Part shown: piece by piece, positions 46,096 to 57,162 of the stretch
Position numbering within the stretch: position 1 is the first letter of the stretch
Layout of the letters: every line of letters starts with the position of its first letter
The notes under the pieces: generated by a model
Told to the model about the DNA's origin: nothing
The model's input: only the letters and a program-made list of their open reading frames with translations
Databases searched by the model: none
From: Thermothielavioides terrestris NRRL 8126
Lineage: Eukaryota > Ascomycota > Sordariomycetes > Sordariales > Chaetomiaceae
Direction: 5' to 3'
Assembly: GCF_000226115.1 (NCBI RefSeq)
Contig: NC_016457.1
Coordinates: 4,650,001-4,714,000, forward strand
Length of the DNA stretch: 64,000 nt
Made by a program: the position numbers and the translations under genes

Positions 46096-47203
46096 ATGTC
46101 GGCCGCGCTGGTCAACGTCGACGACGGCGACGCCATGGAGCCGACGCTGCAGTCGATCCTCGACCAGCGCTCGCTGCGGTGGATTTTTGTCGGCGGCAAG
46201 GGCGGCGTGGGCAAGACGACGACATCCTGCAGCTTGGCCATCCAGCTGGCCAAGGTACGCCGCTCCGTGCTGCTCATCTCCACCGACCCGGCCCACAACC
46301 TCAGCGATGCCTTCAGCCAGAAGTTCGGCAAGGAGGCCCGCCTTGTCGACGGCTTCGACAACCTGAGCGCCATGGAGATCGACCCCAACAGCAGCCTCCA
46401 GGACCTGCTGGCCGGCCAGGCCGACGGTGACGCCGGGGCGGACATGGGGGGCATCGGGGGCATGATGCAGGACCTCGCCTTTGCGGTGCGTTACCTACCT
46501 TACTCGACGGTTGGCTTCAGTTGGGATGGAATATGCGCGTGCTGACAGGTGGGCGGGACTCCACCCGCAGATTCCCGGCATCGACGAGGCCATGTCCTTC
46601 GCCGAGGTGCTCAAACAAGTCAAGTCGCTCTCATACGAAACCATCATCTTCGACACGGCGCCGACAGGCCACACGCTGCGCTTCCTGCAGTTCCCCTCCG
46701 TGCTCGAGAAGGCCCTCGCCAAGGTCTCGCAGTTGTCCACGCAGTATGGCCCGCTGCTCAACGGCTTGCTCGGCGCCAACAACGCGCTGCCCAACGGGCA
46801 GAACCTGAGCGAGGTGATGGAGAAGCTCGAGACGCTGCGGGCGACCATCTCGGAGGTGAACGCGCAGTTCAAGGACGAGCGGCTGACCACCTTCGTGTGC
46901 GTGTGCATCCCCGAGTTTCTGTCGCTGTACGAGACGGAGCGCATGATCCAGGAGCTGGCCAACTACGGTATCGACACCCACAGCATCGTCGTCAACCAGC
47001 TGCTCTTCCCCAAGCCCGGCTCCGACTGCGAGCAGTGCACCGCCCGCCGCCGCATGCAGAAGAAGTACCTCGACCAGATCGAGGAGCTGTACGACGAGTT
47101 CAACGTCGTCAAGATGCCGCTGCTGGTCGAGGAGGTCAGGGGGAAGGAGAGACTGGAGCGCTTCAGCGAGATGTTGGTCAAGCCGTTCGTCCCGCCTTCA
47201 TAG
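46096..47203 (+). CDS. get3: Get3 ATPase (ArsA family), tail-anchored protein targeting
   Basis: Cytosolic homodimeric ATPase that delivers tail-anchored proteins to the Get1/Get2 receptor at the ER. Exons 46096-46485 and 46571-47203; 340 aa (yeast 354). Visible motifs: deviant P-loop [13 protein letters not shown] at 31-43; switch I region [34 protein letters not shown]; and the zinc-binding C-E-Q-C pair at about 283/286 that holds the dimer. The intron (GTGCGT...CCGCAG) falls between D-L-A-F-A and I-P-G-I-D-E-A-M. The start ATG lies in a good context (GCGACAATGTC) directly before M-S-A-A-L-V. Confidence 0.97.
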
Positions 47204-48353
47204 CCCGGGTTCTATATGCAGGAGTTAGAAGGCGACGTAGAATATAGATGGCGGAACCTGGAAGTGCAGCTGCCCGTCTGTGCGTGCGCCGAGTCGCTGT
47301 CTGACGATACTCACTTACATCGACAACCTTGGTAGTCGCTTTCAAGCCTACTTCGTATGACACCAGCGATGGAACTCGGACCATGCACACCGCCAGGTGA
47401 GAAGTACAAGACCTAGGAGTCCCGCATGCAGGATAGTGATGAAACAACCACCTCTCCCCCCCACCCACTCTCATTACAGTTTCCTGCCTGTCACGCAAGT
47501 CATGATGAATCTTGAAAAATGATCAATGTCAATTCCCTGCCTCCGCCAGTTACGAACGAGGCTAGCTTATTTATAACCCGAATTACTTGATACACCAAAA
47601 GAGTATAACGAGCCAGCCACGCCTGGCTCTGTGCCCAAGAGTCTCTGCCACCCCACCTCCCCCGTAGTGACGGTAAACATGCTCGTCCCCGTAAAGACTT
47701 CACCCTCCCCCTCCCCCAACCCTTACCCCCTCCATTTCCCCAAACATCCGGTATCTTTTCTTTCCGTCATGGCTGGACCTGGCCAGCTCACCCAAAAAAA
47801 GAAAGCAAAACAAATAAAAAAGGAACTGGTCCTACCATCCCCCATCCAAACGCCAACGCCAGGAATGCAAGAGAAGCCTCCCCTCCAGGTAATTCTCCGT
47901 GTCCCACCCCCGATGGCTGCCTCCCCAACTGGTGGAACAGGAAAAAGGAAGAAACAAAAAAAAAAAAAAAAAAAAAAAAATGCGGCTCCCATGGACCACT
48001 GAGGCGCCCGGTCCGGAAGCGGTCATGACAGGCCCCGTCGTCTATACCACGCCATATGGCTCCCTCAGCCCCAGATGAAACAGTGCAGTAAGCCCGAGCA
48101 TCGATCGTTTGGACACGTCCGTGGCAGTCGTCTGCTCACGGTGGGCGAGTACGTTGAGTATGTACGTGGGAGATGGTGTGATGGTCTTGGCGAAATAAAT
48201 CCCAAAACAGATCCGAGAACAGAGCAGAGCGCGGGGGGTGGGTGGTCGTCTGATCGGTCCCGGCCGGTCGTCAAAAGGAACAACAAGCTCGCGACAACAA
48301 GGCCCCGGCTCGGCTGCCTTCTCGCTCTCTCTCTGTGTGTGTGTCTGTCTGTC
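47204..48353. other. Convergent 3' region, Get3 / Mpe1
   Basis: 1.15 kb without a supported gene. It carries a 25-base poly-A tract (47956-47980) and, at its right end, a pyrimidine microsatellite beside the Mpe1 stop. Both are consistent with UTR sequence. Confidence 0.5.
47956..47980. repeat. Poly-A tract (25 A)
   Basis: Uninterrupted A homopolymer on the plus strand in the convergent 3' region. No retroposed coding sequence lies before it, so it looks like a simple repeat rather than the tail of a retrogene. Confidence 0.9.
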
Positions 48354-48354
48354 T
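48325..48354. repeat. Compound (CT)n(GT)n(CTGT)n microsatellite
   Basis: CTCTCTCTCT is followed by GTGTGTGTGT and CTGTCTGTCT at the 3' end of the Mpe1 gene, just outside the coding sequence. Confidence 0.85.
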
Positions 48355-50357
48355 CACAGCTCCCTGTAATCGCTGGGCCGGATGCGGCGCTGCCGGTTCT
48401 GGTGCCGGTGCGGGTTGACCGGCTTGCGGAAGTAGGCGCTGTCCTCGTCGGCGGGCTGGTGCGCGAAGCTCTTGTGCTGCTGCTGTTGTTGCTGTTGGAA
48501 ATTCTGTGCGCCGCCGTAGCCGCCCATGCCCATGCCCATGCCCATTCCCATACCCATTCCCATTCCCATTCCCATGCCGTTCATGCGCCCGCCACCACCT
48601 CCATTCATGCCGCCCATGTTTCCGCCTGGCCCGCCCCATCCGTTGTTGCCGTTGGGGCTGTTCATGCCGCCGAAGCCGCCGGCCATGCCCATCATGGGGT
48701 TCATCATGGGATTCAGCATGCCCATGTTCATGTTGGGCATGCCGCCCATGGCGCCGAAGCCGCCGTCCATCATGGCCGCGCCAGGGTACCACATCATGGG
48801 CATGCTGCCCATCCCGGCCATGCCTGCTGCCATGGTCGGCATGCTGCCCATCATCGAGTTCATCATGTTCTGCTGTTGCGCTTCCTGCGCCTGCTGCATC
48901 GCTTTCGGTGCTTTAGGGATCTTGGGGTTCTCCAAAGGGTCCTCGGCCGGACGTTTCTTCGACACTTGAGTCTGCTCTCCCGGGGCGGGCGTCGACGCGG
49001 CGGTTTGCGGGGTAGAAGTAGTTGCCGGTGCCGCTGCCGGGGCAGGTGATGGTGATTTTGACTTTGTCTTTGTCGGCTCGATCTTGTTGCTCTCGGCAGC
49101 GTCGTCACCGTCGGCGTCTTCTGTCGTCTTCGATGCCGATGGACTCCCTGATCCTTCCTTGGCTTTACCGTCCTTCTCGGCAAGGAACGCCTTGATTTTC
49201 TCGACGGCCTCCTCGTCCGTCTTCAAATCGTCGATCAGGACGCCCTCGGTCTTGCAGCCCGGACAGACGAAGTCGCTCTCAATGAGAGCATTAGTGATGC
49301 AATCATTGCAATACGTCTTCTCGCAACAGGGAGTCTTCATTGGCTCTATGAACATTTTTTTGTCGACGGGACACTCCAAGCCTCGCTCCCGGACTTCCTT
49401 GTCCTCCTCGGCAGCGGCCTTTTGCGCGGCAGGGTTCGCCTTGGCCTTGGCCTGGAACTGCTCCCAGGACGCCTTGTCGGGCTCAGCAATCACGAACTCT
49501 CCGTCCGCATTGACCATGATGCCAGATGGCGCCTTTGAGTCATCGCCGTCGGCGTTGTGACCGAGCGCTGTCGCCTTGTCCACCGTCTTGAGGAACGACC
49601 TGGGGATGCCGGTCGTCCTCTTGACGCGTGGGCGATTGTCGTATTCGGGGTTGTCGTTGGTCGGGCAGAGCTGGATCCAGTGGCCCTTCTCGCCGCAGCG
49701 GTAGCAAATGTAGCCCTGGGGAGGATCATGGTCGGGGACATTGGCTGGTTTTTTAGGGCCTCCCTTCGCAACGTATTGTTGCCTGCGGCATGTTAGTGTT
49801 CGATGTTAGGGAAAAGGGGCATAGGGGAAACGTACGTGGCCATCTCTTCCTCGCGAGAAGTGAAGTTTTCGGTCTGTGCCTGGAAGACCGCCGCCATCTT
49901 CTCCTCTTCGGTCATTGCGCTGCTTAGTTGTGCCAGCGTGTTAGACTGGGGCTTCGCGATCGGCTTGGCGATCTGTTCCCGCCGCGACGAGTTCTTCGCA
50001 TGAATAGGCATCTTGCCGGAGACATAGCGCGCCGCACCCCCTCTGCCGGGGATCTTCGGTGGCATGCGGCGGGCGATGACCGTGGTCGAACGGGGAATGA
50101 TTGTTGTATCATCGTCGTAGACTGCGCCACGGTCAGTACTCCACGAACTGATGCCTATTTGTAAGAGCCGAAAACCACATACCTTCTTTCATGCCCTCGT
50201 CAGCGCAGATCACGAGGTCGAAGTCGGTTCCATCGCCGAGACCGCTTCGCAATATGATTTCACGCTTCAACTCAAACACAGAGATGCCCGTGCCATCGAA
50301 CTCCACGCGCGTGGGTTCCTTCTGCGACTTGAATTTGAAGAAGACCGAGGAAGCCAT
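48354..50357 (-). CDS. mpe1: Mpe1/RBBP6-type cleavage and polyadenylation factor subunit
   Basis: Core subunit of the CPF pre-mRNA 3' end processing complex. Minus-strand exons 50357-50183, 50121-49836 and 49782-48354; 629 aa. Domain order is the family's: an N-terminal ubiquitin-like DWNN domain (V-F-F-K-F-K-S-Q-K-E, G-I-S-V-F-E-L-K-R-E-I), a zinc knuckle C-x2-C-x4-H-x4-C (C180, C183, H188, C193; Y-R-C-G-E-K-G-H-W-I-Q), and a RING/U-box-like domain at about 290-331 (E-C-P-V-D...C-C-E-K-T-Y-C-N-D-C...C-P-G-C). A long Met/Gly/Pro/Asn-rich tail (about 450-590) with (M-G)n runs follows. Intron 1 restores K-E-V-Y-D-D-D-T-T-I-I-P; intron 2 restores M-A-T-Q-Q-Y-V-A-K-G-G. The Met/Gly tail is typical of filamentous fungi and varies in length. 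Confidence 0.95.
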
Positions 50358-52224
50358 GGTGGATGGCGTCGAGCTTGCGCTTCACAGTGGTCTTGCTGAA
50401 AGGCGCTGGGTGGTTGACAGATGCCAACGAAGACAAGGCGCCCGAAGCGGACGCTGCGAGTGGGATTAGGTGTTTCGAAGCCTATCTTGCAGGTGAAAGG
50501 GGGAAGCAGGTGATGTGCTGTTTGGCTGTCTCTCTGCTCTTCGGGATCTTCCTAGGCAAAAGAGAACTTGCTCGATGCTTCTTCAACCTCAGCAGTTGGA
50601 TTGTAATCAATTCTGATTTTTTTTTCTTCCTTTCGAGAGGGAACAGAAAGCGCTCTTTGAATGGATGTTAAGGTAGGCAAGAATAGAAAGAAAAGTACAA
50701 AGGCCCTTGCGAACTCTTGGCTGGCTGACTATTGAGAACTGGGTGAATAACGGAATGGCAATTGACCCCGTCCTGAATAGCACCACCTCCACGGCCAGCA
50801 ATTCAGAAACACCTTGTTAGTAGACAGGCGTCGAGAATCTGAGTCCTTTTGCAGCGGGCAAAAAAACAGTGGCAAAGAACCCGGCGATGGCTTTTTGCGA
50901 TGGACTTGGACGGATCAGAATCACGTCCCGGCGCCTCGAAGCGTGCGTGTTTCGGATGTCGGCCGCGCTCCTCTTTGTCCTCGGCCGCGGTGGCGCAAAA
51001 CGACAGCGAGTGAAACGGCTTGTCGCCAAGGACAAGGTGTGCTCGTTCTGGCGCGTTCAACACACTGGGCACCGAAGTCGCGGGGAGGTGGATTGCCAGA
51101 AGTCGTTGTGGAAGAGGGAAAAGAGGAAGGTTGGGAAATGAAGGTTGCAGGTGCGAAGTTGAAGGGGGGCTTGGCTTGCGGTGCCTGCGCCAACAAGTAA
51201 TCAGCAGGTCCGGGTGACTAAGCAGCTCGTTATACTCCGTATACGGAGTAGTTAACAATTACTCCGTAATTGAACCTAATTTCTCAGGCTCAGAGAACCA
51301 CGCGGAAGACCCGGCCCCACAGTTCTTGTGGTTATTGCAATCCGGCAGCGACTTGATCGGCCATCGTGACTGCCACTTTTAACGGAAACCAGAGTATCAA
51401 TTATGGAGAGAAATGCGCAGTAGTAATAGAAGTAGATATCAAAACTCTTAAGGGAGTTTGAAGCAAGCTTGCTAATTCTTGTATCAACTTCAGCATTTCA
51501 TGGTTACTTATTGAATGGTGCTGTTACGGCATGATGTCTCTACATTAACCACGTGACGATGACGCTCGGCTTGGGGCGGTCCGGGCTCCGCTCGGTGCTG
51601 GGCCGCTCGAAAGGGCAAGCTAGCTCTCTGAAGTGAGTCGATGATCGTCAGAGTTGCGTCCCCCCTGGCTCTTTTTTTGGCCACCCTCTCCTCCGGGGCA
51701 GCTCCCAACCACAACTGGTCCATATTCATATCTTTTCTCAGTCCCCCTTCCCTCGATTGCAGGAACGTCTCGTTTTACCGATTCGGGGCAGCCCGAGCGA
51801 AACTTCTTCGCCGGAGCAGAAGGCCCATTGGACTGGGAAAATTTCTGGGGGCAAGAAACTCGCCAGTCTTGCTCGGCAGGTGCACGTCTCCAAATGCACA
51901 ATTCATACCCCTCCCGACCGTGAGCTACGCTTCTCACACGAGCCTCTGCTGTACGACACGAACGAACGCACCCAAGCAACTGGCGACCGCTCCTCAACTC
52001 CTCAATTCGTCCCTGGCCAGCCCGTGTAGAAGTCACCCGACTTTCGCCTCCCCCGCGCCAGAGGCAAGGATCCAAGCTTGCAATCTCGATTTCTAAACCG
52101 CCATCGCGCTGCAGCTGCGATCTCTGGTCCGATTTGATGCCATCGATCTAGCGCCCAGTGCGCTTGTGTATCTCGAACTCTCCTCTTACGAAGATTACCC
52201 CCTGGGGAAGGCAGAATAATCACC
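50358..52224. promoter_or_regulatory. Divergent region, Mpe1 / Ups1 promoters
   Basis: 1.87 kb between divergent genes. It contains an 18 bp perfect palindrome (51233-51250) with a nearby third half-site, listed separately. Pyrimidine-rich sequence precedes the Ups1 start. No further gene is supported. Confidence 0.5.
51233..51270. repeat. TACTCCGTA/TACGGAGTA palindrome plus extra half-site
   Basis: TACTCCGTATACGGAGTA is an exact 18 bp palindrome at 51233-51250. A third copy, TTACTCCGTAA, follows at 51259-51269. The same half-site occurs at several other intergenic places in the window. Confidence 0.85.
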
Positions 52225-52947
52225 ATGGTCCTCACGCACACGACCAAAGACAGCTACTCGCACCCCTTCCCAACCGTCACGCTCGCCTTCTTCCTCCGCT
52301 ACTGCTCGCCGCAGCTCAACCCGTTCGCCAGCCATGTGCTCAGCACCGACACGATCTCGTCGCACGTCGACCCGGCCACCGGCCGCCTGCACACGACACG
52401 CATCCACCTGAAGAAGTCGCGCCTGCCGCCCGCCGTCATGAAGCTGCTGCCCACGTCGCTGACCGGCGGCACGTCGGACAAGGCGTCGTACATCCTCGAG
52501 ACGAGCGTGGTCGACATGCGCGAGGGCTGGATGGCGACCGAGAGCCGGAACCTGAACTACGTCGGCGTGCTGTCCGTCGTCGAGCGCCAGCTCTACACCG
52601 TGCCCGCGGCCCGGCCGTCGCCGGCGGCGGATAGCACGGACGTCGAGACCAGGGTGGTGTTCCGGTCGCGGCTGGGCGACCGCATCCGGGACAAGCTCGG
52701 CCAGGCGCAGGCCCAGGCCGAGGCGGCGGCGAACGACGGCAGCGGCGGGTTCTTCGCGCGGCTCGGGGCGCGCGGCATCCAGCGCAGCATCGAGTCGCTC
52801 GCGTCGACCAAGACGCAGGACCAGCTGGGCAAGAGCCGCGAGGGCATGCGCATCATCCTGGAGCGGCTGCGGCAGACGGGCATCATGGGCGTGCTCGAGC
52901 TGAGGAAGATGGCCAGGGAGCGGAGCCTGGATGCTGCCCATCCCTGA
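52225..52947 (+). CDS. ups1: Ups1, mitochondrial phosphatidic acid transfer protein (PRELI/MSF1)
   Basis: Intermembrane-space protein that, with Mdm35, carries phosphatidic acid to the inner membrane for cardiolipin synthesis. Single exon, 240 aa. The PRELI/MSF1 domain fills residues 1 to about 225: M-V-L-T-H-T-T, F-P-T-V-T-L-A-F-F-L-R-Y, P-F-A-S-H-V-L-S-T-D-T-I-S, L-H-T-T-R-I-H-L-K-K-S-R-L-P, Y-I-L-E-T-S-V-V-D and S-R-N-L-N-Y-V-G-V-L. The H-V-L-S-T-D-T-I-S and T-T-R segments match Ups1 better than Ups2. It is longer than yeast Ups1 (175 aa) because of an Ala/Gln-rich loop near 165-180 and a longer C-terminal helix. There is no cleavable presequence, as is usual for the family. Confidence 0.9.
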   Translation: MVLTHTTKDSYSHPFPTVTLAFFLRYCSPQLNPFASHVLSTDTISSHVDPATGRLHTTRIHLKKSRLPPAVMKLLPTSLTGGTSDKASYILETSVVDMREGWMATESRNLNYVGVLSVVERQLYTVPAARPSPAADSTDVETRVVFRSRLGDRIRDKLGQAQAQAEAAANDGSGGFFARLGARGIQRSIESLASTKTQDQLGKSREGMRIILERLRQTGIMGVLELRKMARERSLDAAHP

Positions 52948-53709
52948 CCATCGAGTGGGCCGTCCACCTTGCCCGTGCTGGTGCTCGTGCTTGTTTGGCC
53001 AGCCTCGTGCGAGCGCGAGACGCAGCAGCCTCGCTGATGAAGCCGCACTTCGCTTGCTCCGCTCTGCCGCCGTCTCTCACCACGGCTCGGGCATTTGGGT
53101 CCATTGATCACTGACCAGCCGCCAGCTTCACTTTGGCCCGCCCGTTCATGCGTTGCGACGAATTCGGTCGGCTCTTGTCGAGATTTTCTTTAACCCCTTT
53201 CAATTTCGAATCTCCCCCCATCTACCGAGGCGGGCTTCTGAGGGAAGTCAGCTCACGGCTACTCCCGTGTTGTATATTTAACGCCTTTCACCCTGTCTTA
53301 TAGCTCTTCCAGCACGGCGTTACCGGGTGTCTTTGTTTTATCTTTTCATATATCAACGGAGTTTACGACGAAGGGGTTACGCTACGCTCATGACCGCCGG
53401 CGAGCGAGGGAGGAAGGGGCAAACCTTTGGGTCTAGGAGAGGAAGGCATCTTTCTGCCTTGTTCCACTCTTTTGTATGATTAGGATTACGGTTGTCTGAT
53501 GGCTTCGTCCGACTCCATGGGGACGGATCGGGATGGGAAGCAGATGGGCAAGTGGACACTGTCATTACTGCCATCAATTGACGATATCTTGCTTCCCCCT
53601 CGCTGGGGTGTGCATCATGTTGCATCATGTCGCTATATACAGGCCGCTGGAGGTCTCTCTCCGCATGTTACCTGCCTCTCTCTCTCGCATAAGCCAGCCC
53701 TTCATCCTC
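52948..53709. other. Convergent 3' region, Ups1 / carboxypeptidase
   Basis: About 0.76 kb of 3' flanks. Nothing recognisable. Confidence 0.5.
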
Positions 53710-55623
53710 CTACTTCCTCCTCCTCCGTGGGGGATAAGGCCAGCCCCTTCCTCGGTTACTCCACCCCTGCGGCGCGGTGCCCTTGCCCATGGGCTGCGTG
53801 CTCTGCGGGGTGCTGCCCACGTCGGTGGTGAAGGGCACGGTGCAGTTCATGCAGTCGACGCGGCCCAGCATGTACTCGAGGTGGCGGAAGGCGGCCGAGG
53901 GCGCGTACTGCGGTATCATGTGGCCGGACAGGTCGACGCCGACGTAGGTCAGGCCGCGCTCCGAGACGAGGCTGCCGAAGACGGCGCCGCCGGCGGCCAG
54001 CGTCGCCTCCGTGCTGAGGTTGCTCTGCGGCACGTAGAAGGGCTCGTCCGGCCGGCGCGAGAAGCCCGTCCGCCCGCCCCACGTCATGTTCTGCAGCGCC
54101 AGCAGCGTGCCGTTGGCCAGCAGGATCATGTCCAGCGCGCCGTGGCCCACGATCACGTTGCGCGTCTTGTCGATCACGTGCGGCAGGGCCAAGAATATCG
54201 GCGGCAGGGAGTTGTCCGTCCCGTTGACGTACACGTTGCCCGACGAGCACTCCTCCCACGTCACGTTGGCGGGCGCGTGGATGGCTGCCTTGACGTCCGG
54301 CCGGTCGAAGTAGATGAGCGGGCTGCCCGACGGGTCGTACGCGGTCGACCCCGGGAAGCCCAGCACGTCCCACAGCAACGGGCAGGTCGTGGCGACTTGG
54401 TAGATGTCAAAGCACGGGTTGAGCAGGTTGATGGCTTCGTAAATGTCGTCGTAGATGGCCGCGCACTCGGGCCGCGTCGTGCCGTTCTCGTACGTGCCCG
54501 GCAGGCGCGAGGGGATGTGGCCCTTGGGCGGGTAGACGAGGTACTCGGCCATGAAGTCGGCGTAGCCGCACTCCTTCTCGCGGCGCTTGAGGTCGGCGCG
54601 GAAGGTGTCGTTGAAGGGGAAGAGCCCGGCCCAGTACTCGGTGAACTGCACTGCCGGGATTGGCTCCTGAACCTCGTCCCAGGTGAGGACCGGGTCGTAA
54701 ATGGTCAGGCCCGACATGTCGTAGTATGTCTTGTCCTCGGCGTCCAGGAAAGCGCTGGCGATGTACGGGCAGTACAGGCCGCTGCTGGGGTCAGAGACCA
54801 TAGGGTCTTGTACCTGACGGGGAGTTTGGGGGGGAACTCACGCGTAGGACTCTCCCGCGATGTAGACCTTGTAACCGTGCATGCCAAAGGTGTCGACGAA
54901 GTTCTTCCAGAAGCCCATGAACTGGGCCGCCAGCTCGTCGTCATTCGTGATGGTCACCTTGCCGATCGAGAAGCCCGTGCCGACGGGCTGCTCGACGTAG
55001 ACGATGTTTGTCAGGGTGTGCCAGCTCCAAGGGTTCTTCACCGGCTTGTAGGTGCCATATTGCCACAGAAAGGGTCCATTCTCCTGCAACAAACCCTCAA
55101 AGGACGAGCACCCTGGCTGTGTCCCAGTTAGCAGGCGGCTTGGAGGTCAAGCGGGGAAGAGACTGTAAAAACTCACGCCGCCGTTCAGCCAGATGAGGAT
55201 CTCTTTGTCCGCCGCCGGGTTGGTGGAGGGGAAGAACCAGAAGAACAGGTTGCTCTCCTCGTGAGGGTCGCTGCTGATGGGCAGCAGCCCGGCGTACGAC
55301 TCGCCCACGTCGAAATCGACCTCGGGGATGGCGGTCCCATTCACAGCAAACCCTGACGAGCAAGGAAACGGATTAGTCGGTTTTTTGGTCTTATCAGGCT
55401 CGTGGGATGCCTACTCACGCGTGGTGTTGGCGTTGAGAAACTTGTGAGCACTGGCCTGGCGACCAACCACTTGGTGGTGGTGACTGGCCGCGGCCGCGGC
55501 TCTCGCTCTTTTCGCGGCGTGCTCATGCTCAATATGGTGTTTCCCTGCATGTGCTACTCTCCTAACCGTAGCATCCGCCGCACCGGCGAGCAGGAGCACG
55601 GAAATAAGGCTGGCCCAGCGCAT
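53710..55623 (-). CDS. Secreted serine carboxypeptidase (peptidase family S10)
   Basis: Removes C-terminal amino acids from peptides, outside the cell or in the vacuole. Four minus-strand exons: 55623-55419, 55352-55177, 55116-54842 and 54781-53710; 575 aa. An N-terminal signal peptide ([18 protein letters not shown]) is followed by a His/Arg/Ala-rich propeptide-like segment. S10 landmarks: W-L-N-G-G-P-G-C-S-S (joined across intron 2), [14 protein letters not shown], nucleophile Ser217 in G-E-S-Y-A-G (joined across intron 3), Asp436 in [10 protein letters not shown] and His506 in S-G-H-M-I-P-Q. Many N-x-T/S sites suggest glycosylation. Both catalytic-site introns interrupt signature motifs. 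The C-terminus is basic and Pro-rich without a GPI-type tail. Confidence 0.95.
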
Positions 55624-57162
55624 TTCCAGCGGTTGACGTGTGTAACCGGCGCGGCGGGATGCGGTTGTGCCGAGAGCTCACAGTTCAGATGACACTCGTG
55701 TCTGCCTAAGGTAAATTTATATTCCGTAGGTGGTCGATCTGGCGTGCACATGACGCTCAAGAGACGGCAGACCGGTTGCGGGAAGGAGCCCTGACCGATC
55801 CCAGCATCACACTGTGGTAGAAGACCCTTCGTCCCATGCGGCCATGCCGGTCCCCATCGCCGCCGCCGGCAATCTTCGGCCCGCTGCATTTACTATTCTC
55901 TGCATGTTCCGGTTGCATGCCAGTTCTGCGAAGCGCGCATTGGACCACAGAACGTCGGCCAGTACGGAACAGGATTCCAGTTCCACGAAGGCAGACAGGT
56001 CCAATGGGAAAGCAGAAGCTCTTGGGCGAGTCAGACGCATCATCACGGCCCCCACGCTTCGATGCCACGGTGAGTAGGCGATCGTTGCTCTGCACCTACC
56101 CGTCCGGGAAGTTCTCCATGCACGTCATGGCGGTCCCGTGTACGGATACGGATGGAGATAAGGAAGGATGAACGTCAGCGGGGTCCGCGTGTCCCGCTGT
56201 GGTGCCGAGGACGGTTAGACGGAAAGATCAAGCACGCTCCGCAGTAAATGACACATGCCGCGGTGATATATATGCATAAACCAGTGAACACCCATGAAAT
56301 ACTCGGGCAAAGCGTCTGTTGTTGGGCAGTGAACTTAAGCTGGCTGTGTACTGTGACGTGAACCTTGTGCGCACTGTTGACAGTACTGAGCATGTCTTTG
56401 GTGCTGCACAGCTGCTGCAAAGCTACCTTACCTAACTTCTGTGTAAGTTGGCTCAAGGAGGGACGACAGGCTCGTTACCTTACACAAAAGCGAACCAAGC
56501 AGAAACCTCTCGGAATGGAAGGTGTCGAGCCCTTATGAAAGGTGGATGTAACTAACGGTTCCCGTGCATATGCCGATCAGGTAGACAACAGCTAGCTACA
56601 TTAGGTAGGGATATACTGTACATTATGCTATCAGGTAGGCACATGGTGCTCGAGGCGGCGTTCGGGAGGTGCTCGTGTTGCCCTGCCATGGAGGGGCGGG
56701 CTGCCGGGCCGAGGCCGGCAGTCCGATTAGGGAGGTGTCAGCGGAAAGCTGCACATCTGATTGGGCAATCGCCCAGTGCCTGAAGGCTGGCCAAGACTGG
56801 GATCCCTGCCTCCCCGCTTGCTCTCGAGGCTTGTCAGTTCACGGATGTTACGGGGTCAAGCTCTTCCCCGCCACCTACCTCCTGTGGAAGTTGACACAAC
56901 AGAGGACTCGTCGAGACTCGAAAGGTGCCAGGTTGGTGTGCGGGCTCGGGTTTCTGGGTACGGGTACGTAAGATACACTACATACACTCGGTAATTACCG
57001 TGTAGCCACCGCTACGGAGCTGGCGGTTGAGCTTTCAGCAGGGCATCTGCTGTGGAGGGTATCAATCAGATCTATCCATCTATCAGTGTTGTACTACAGT
57101 TACATACACTATACATGTCCACAATTCACACATCATAGTACATGAGACACCAGAAGGAGGCA
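55624..57162. other. 1.5 kb intergenic interval
   Basis: Carboxypeptidase promoter on the left and Mrf1 3' flank on the right. No frame has domain support. Nothing recognisable. Confidence 0.5.

Noticed and set aside
47956..47980. Poly-A tract as the tail of a retrotransposed copy
   Set aside because: The sequence before it matches no recognisable gene or LINE/SINE, and no flanking duplication is visible.
48075..49049. 324-codon plus-strand frame with His-Ala repeats
   Set aside because: Antisense to the Met/Gly repeat tail of Mpe1; the repeats are the complement of ATG-GGC runs.
53533..55131. 532-codon open frame on the plus strand, antisense to the carboxypeptidase
   Set aside because: It mirrors a GC-rich coding gene, runs through that gene's introns, is Arg/Val/Gly/Ala rich and shows no domain. 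It is a codon-bias shadow.
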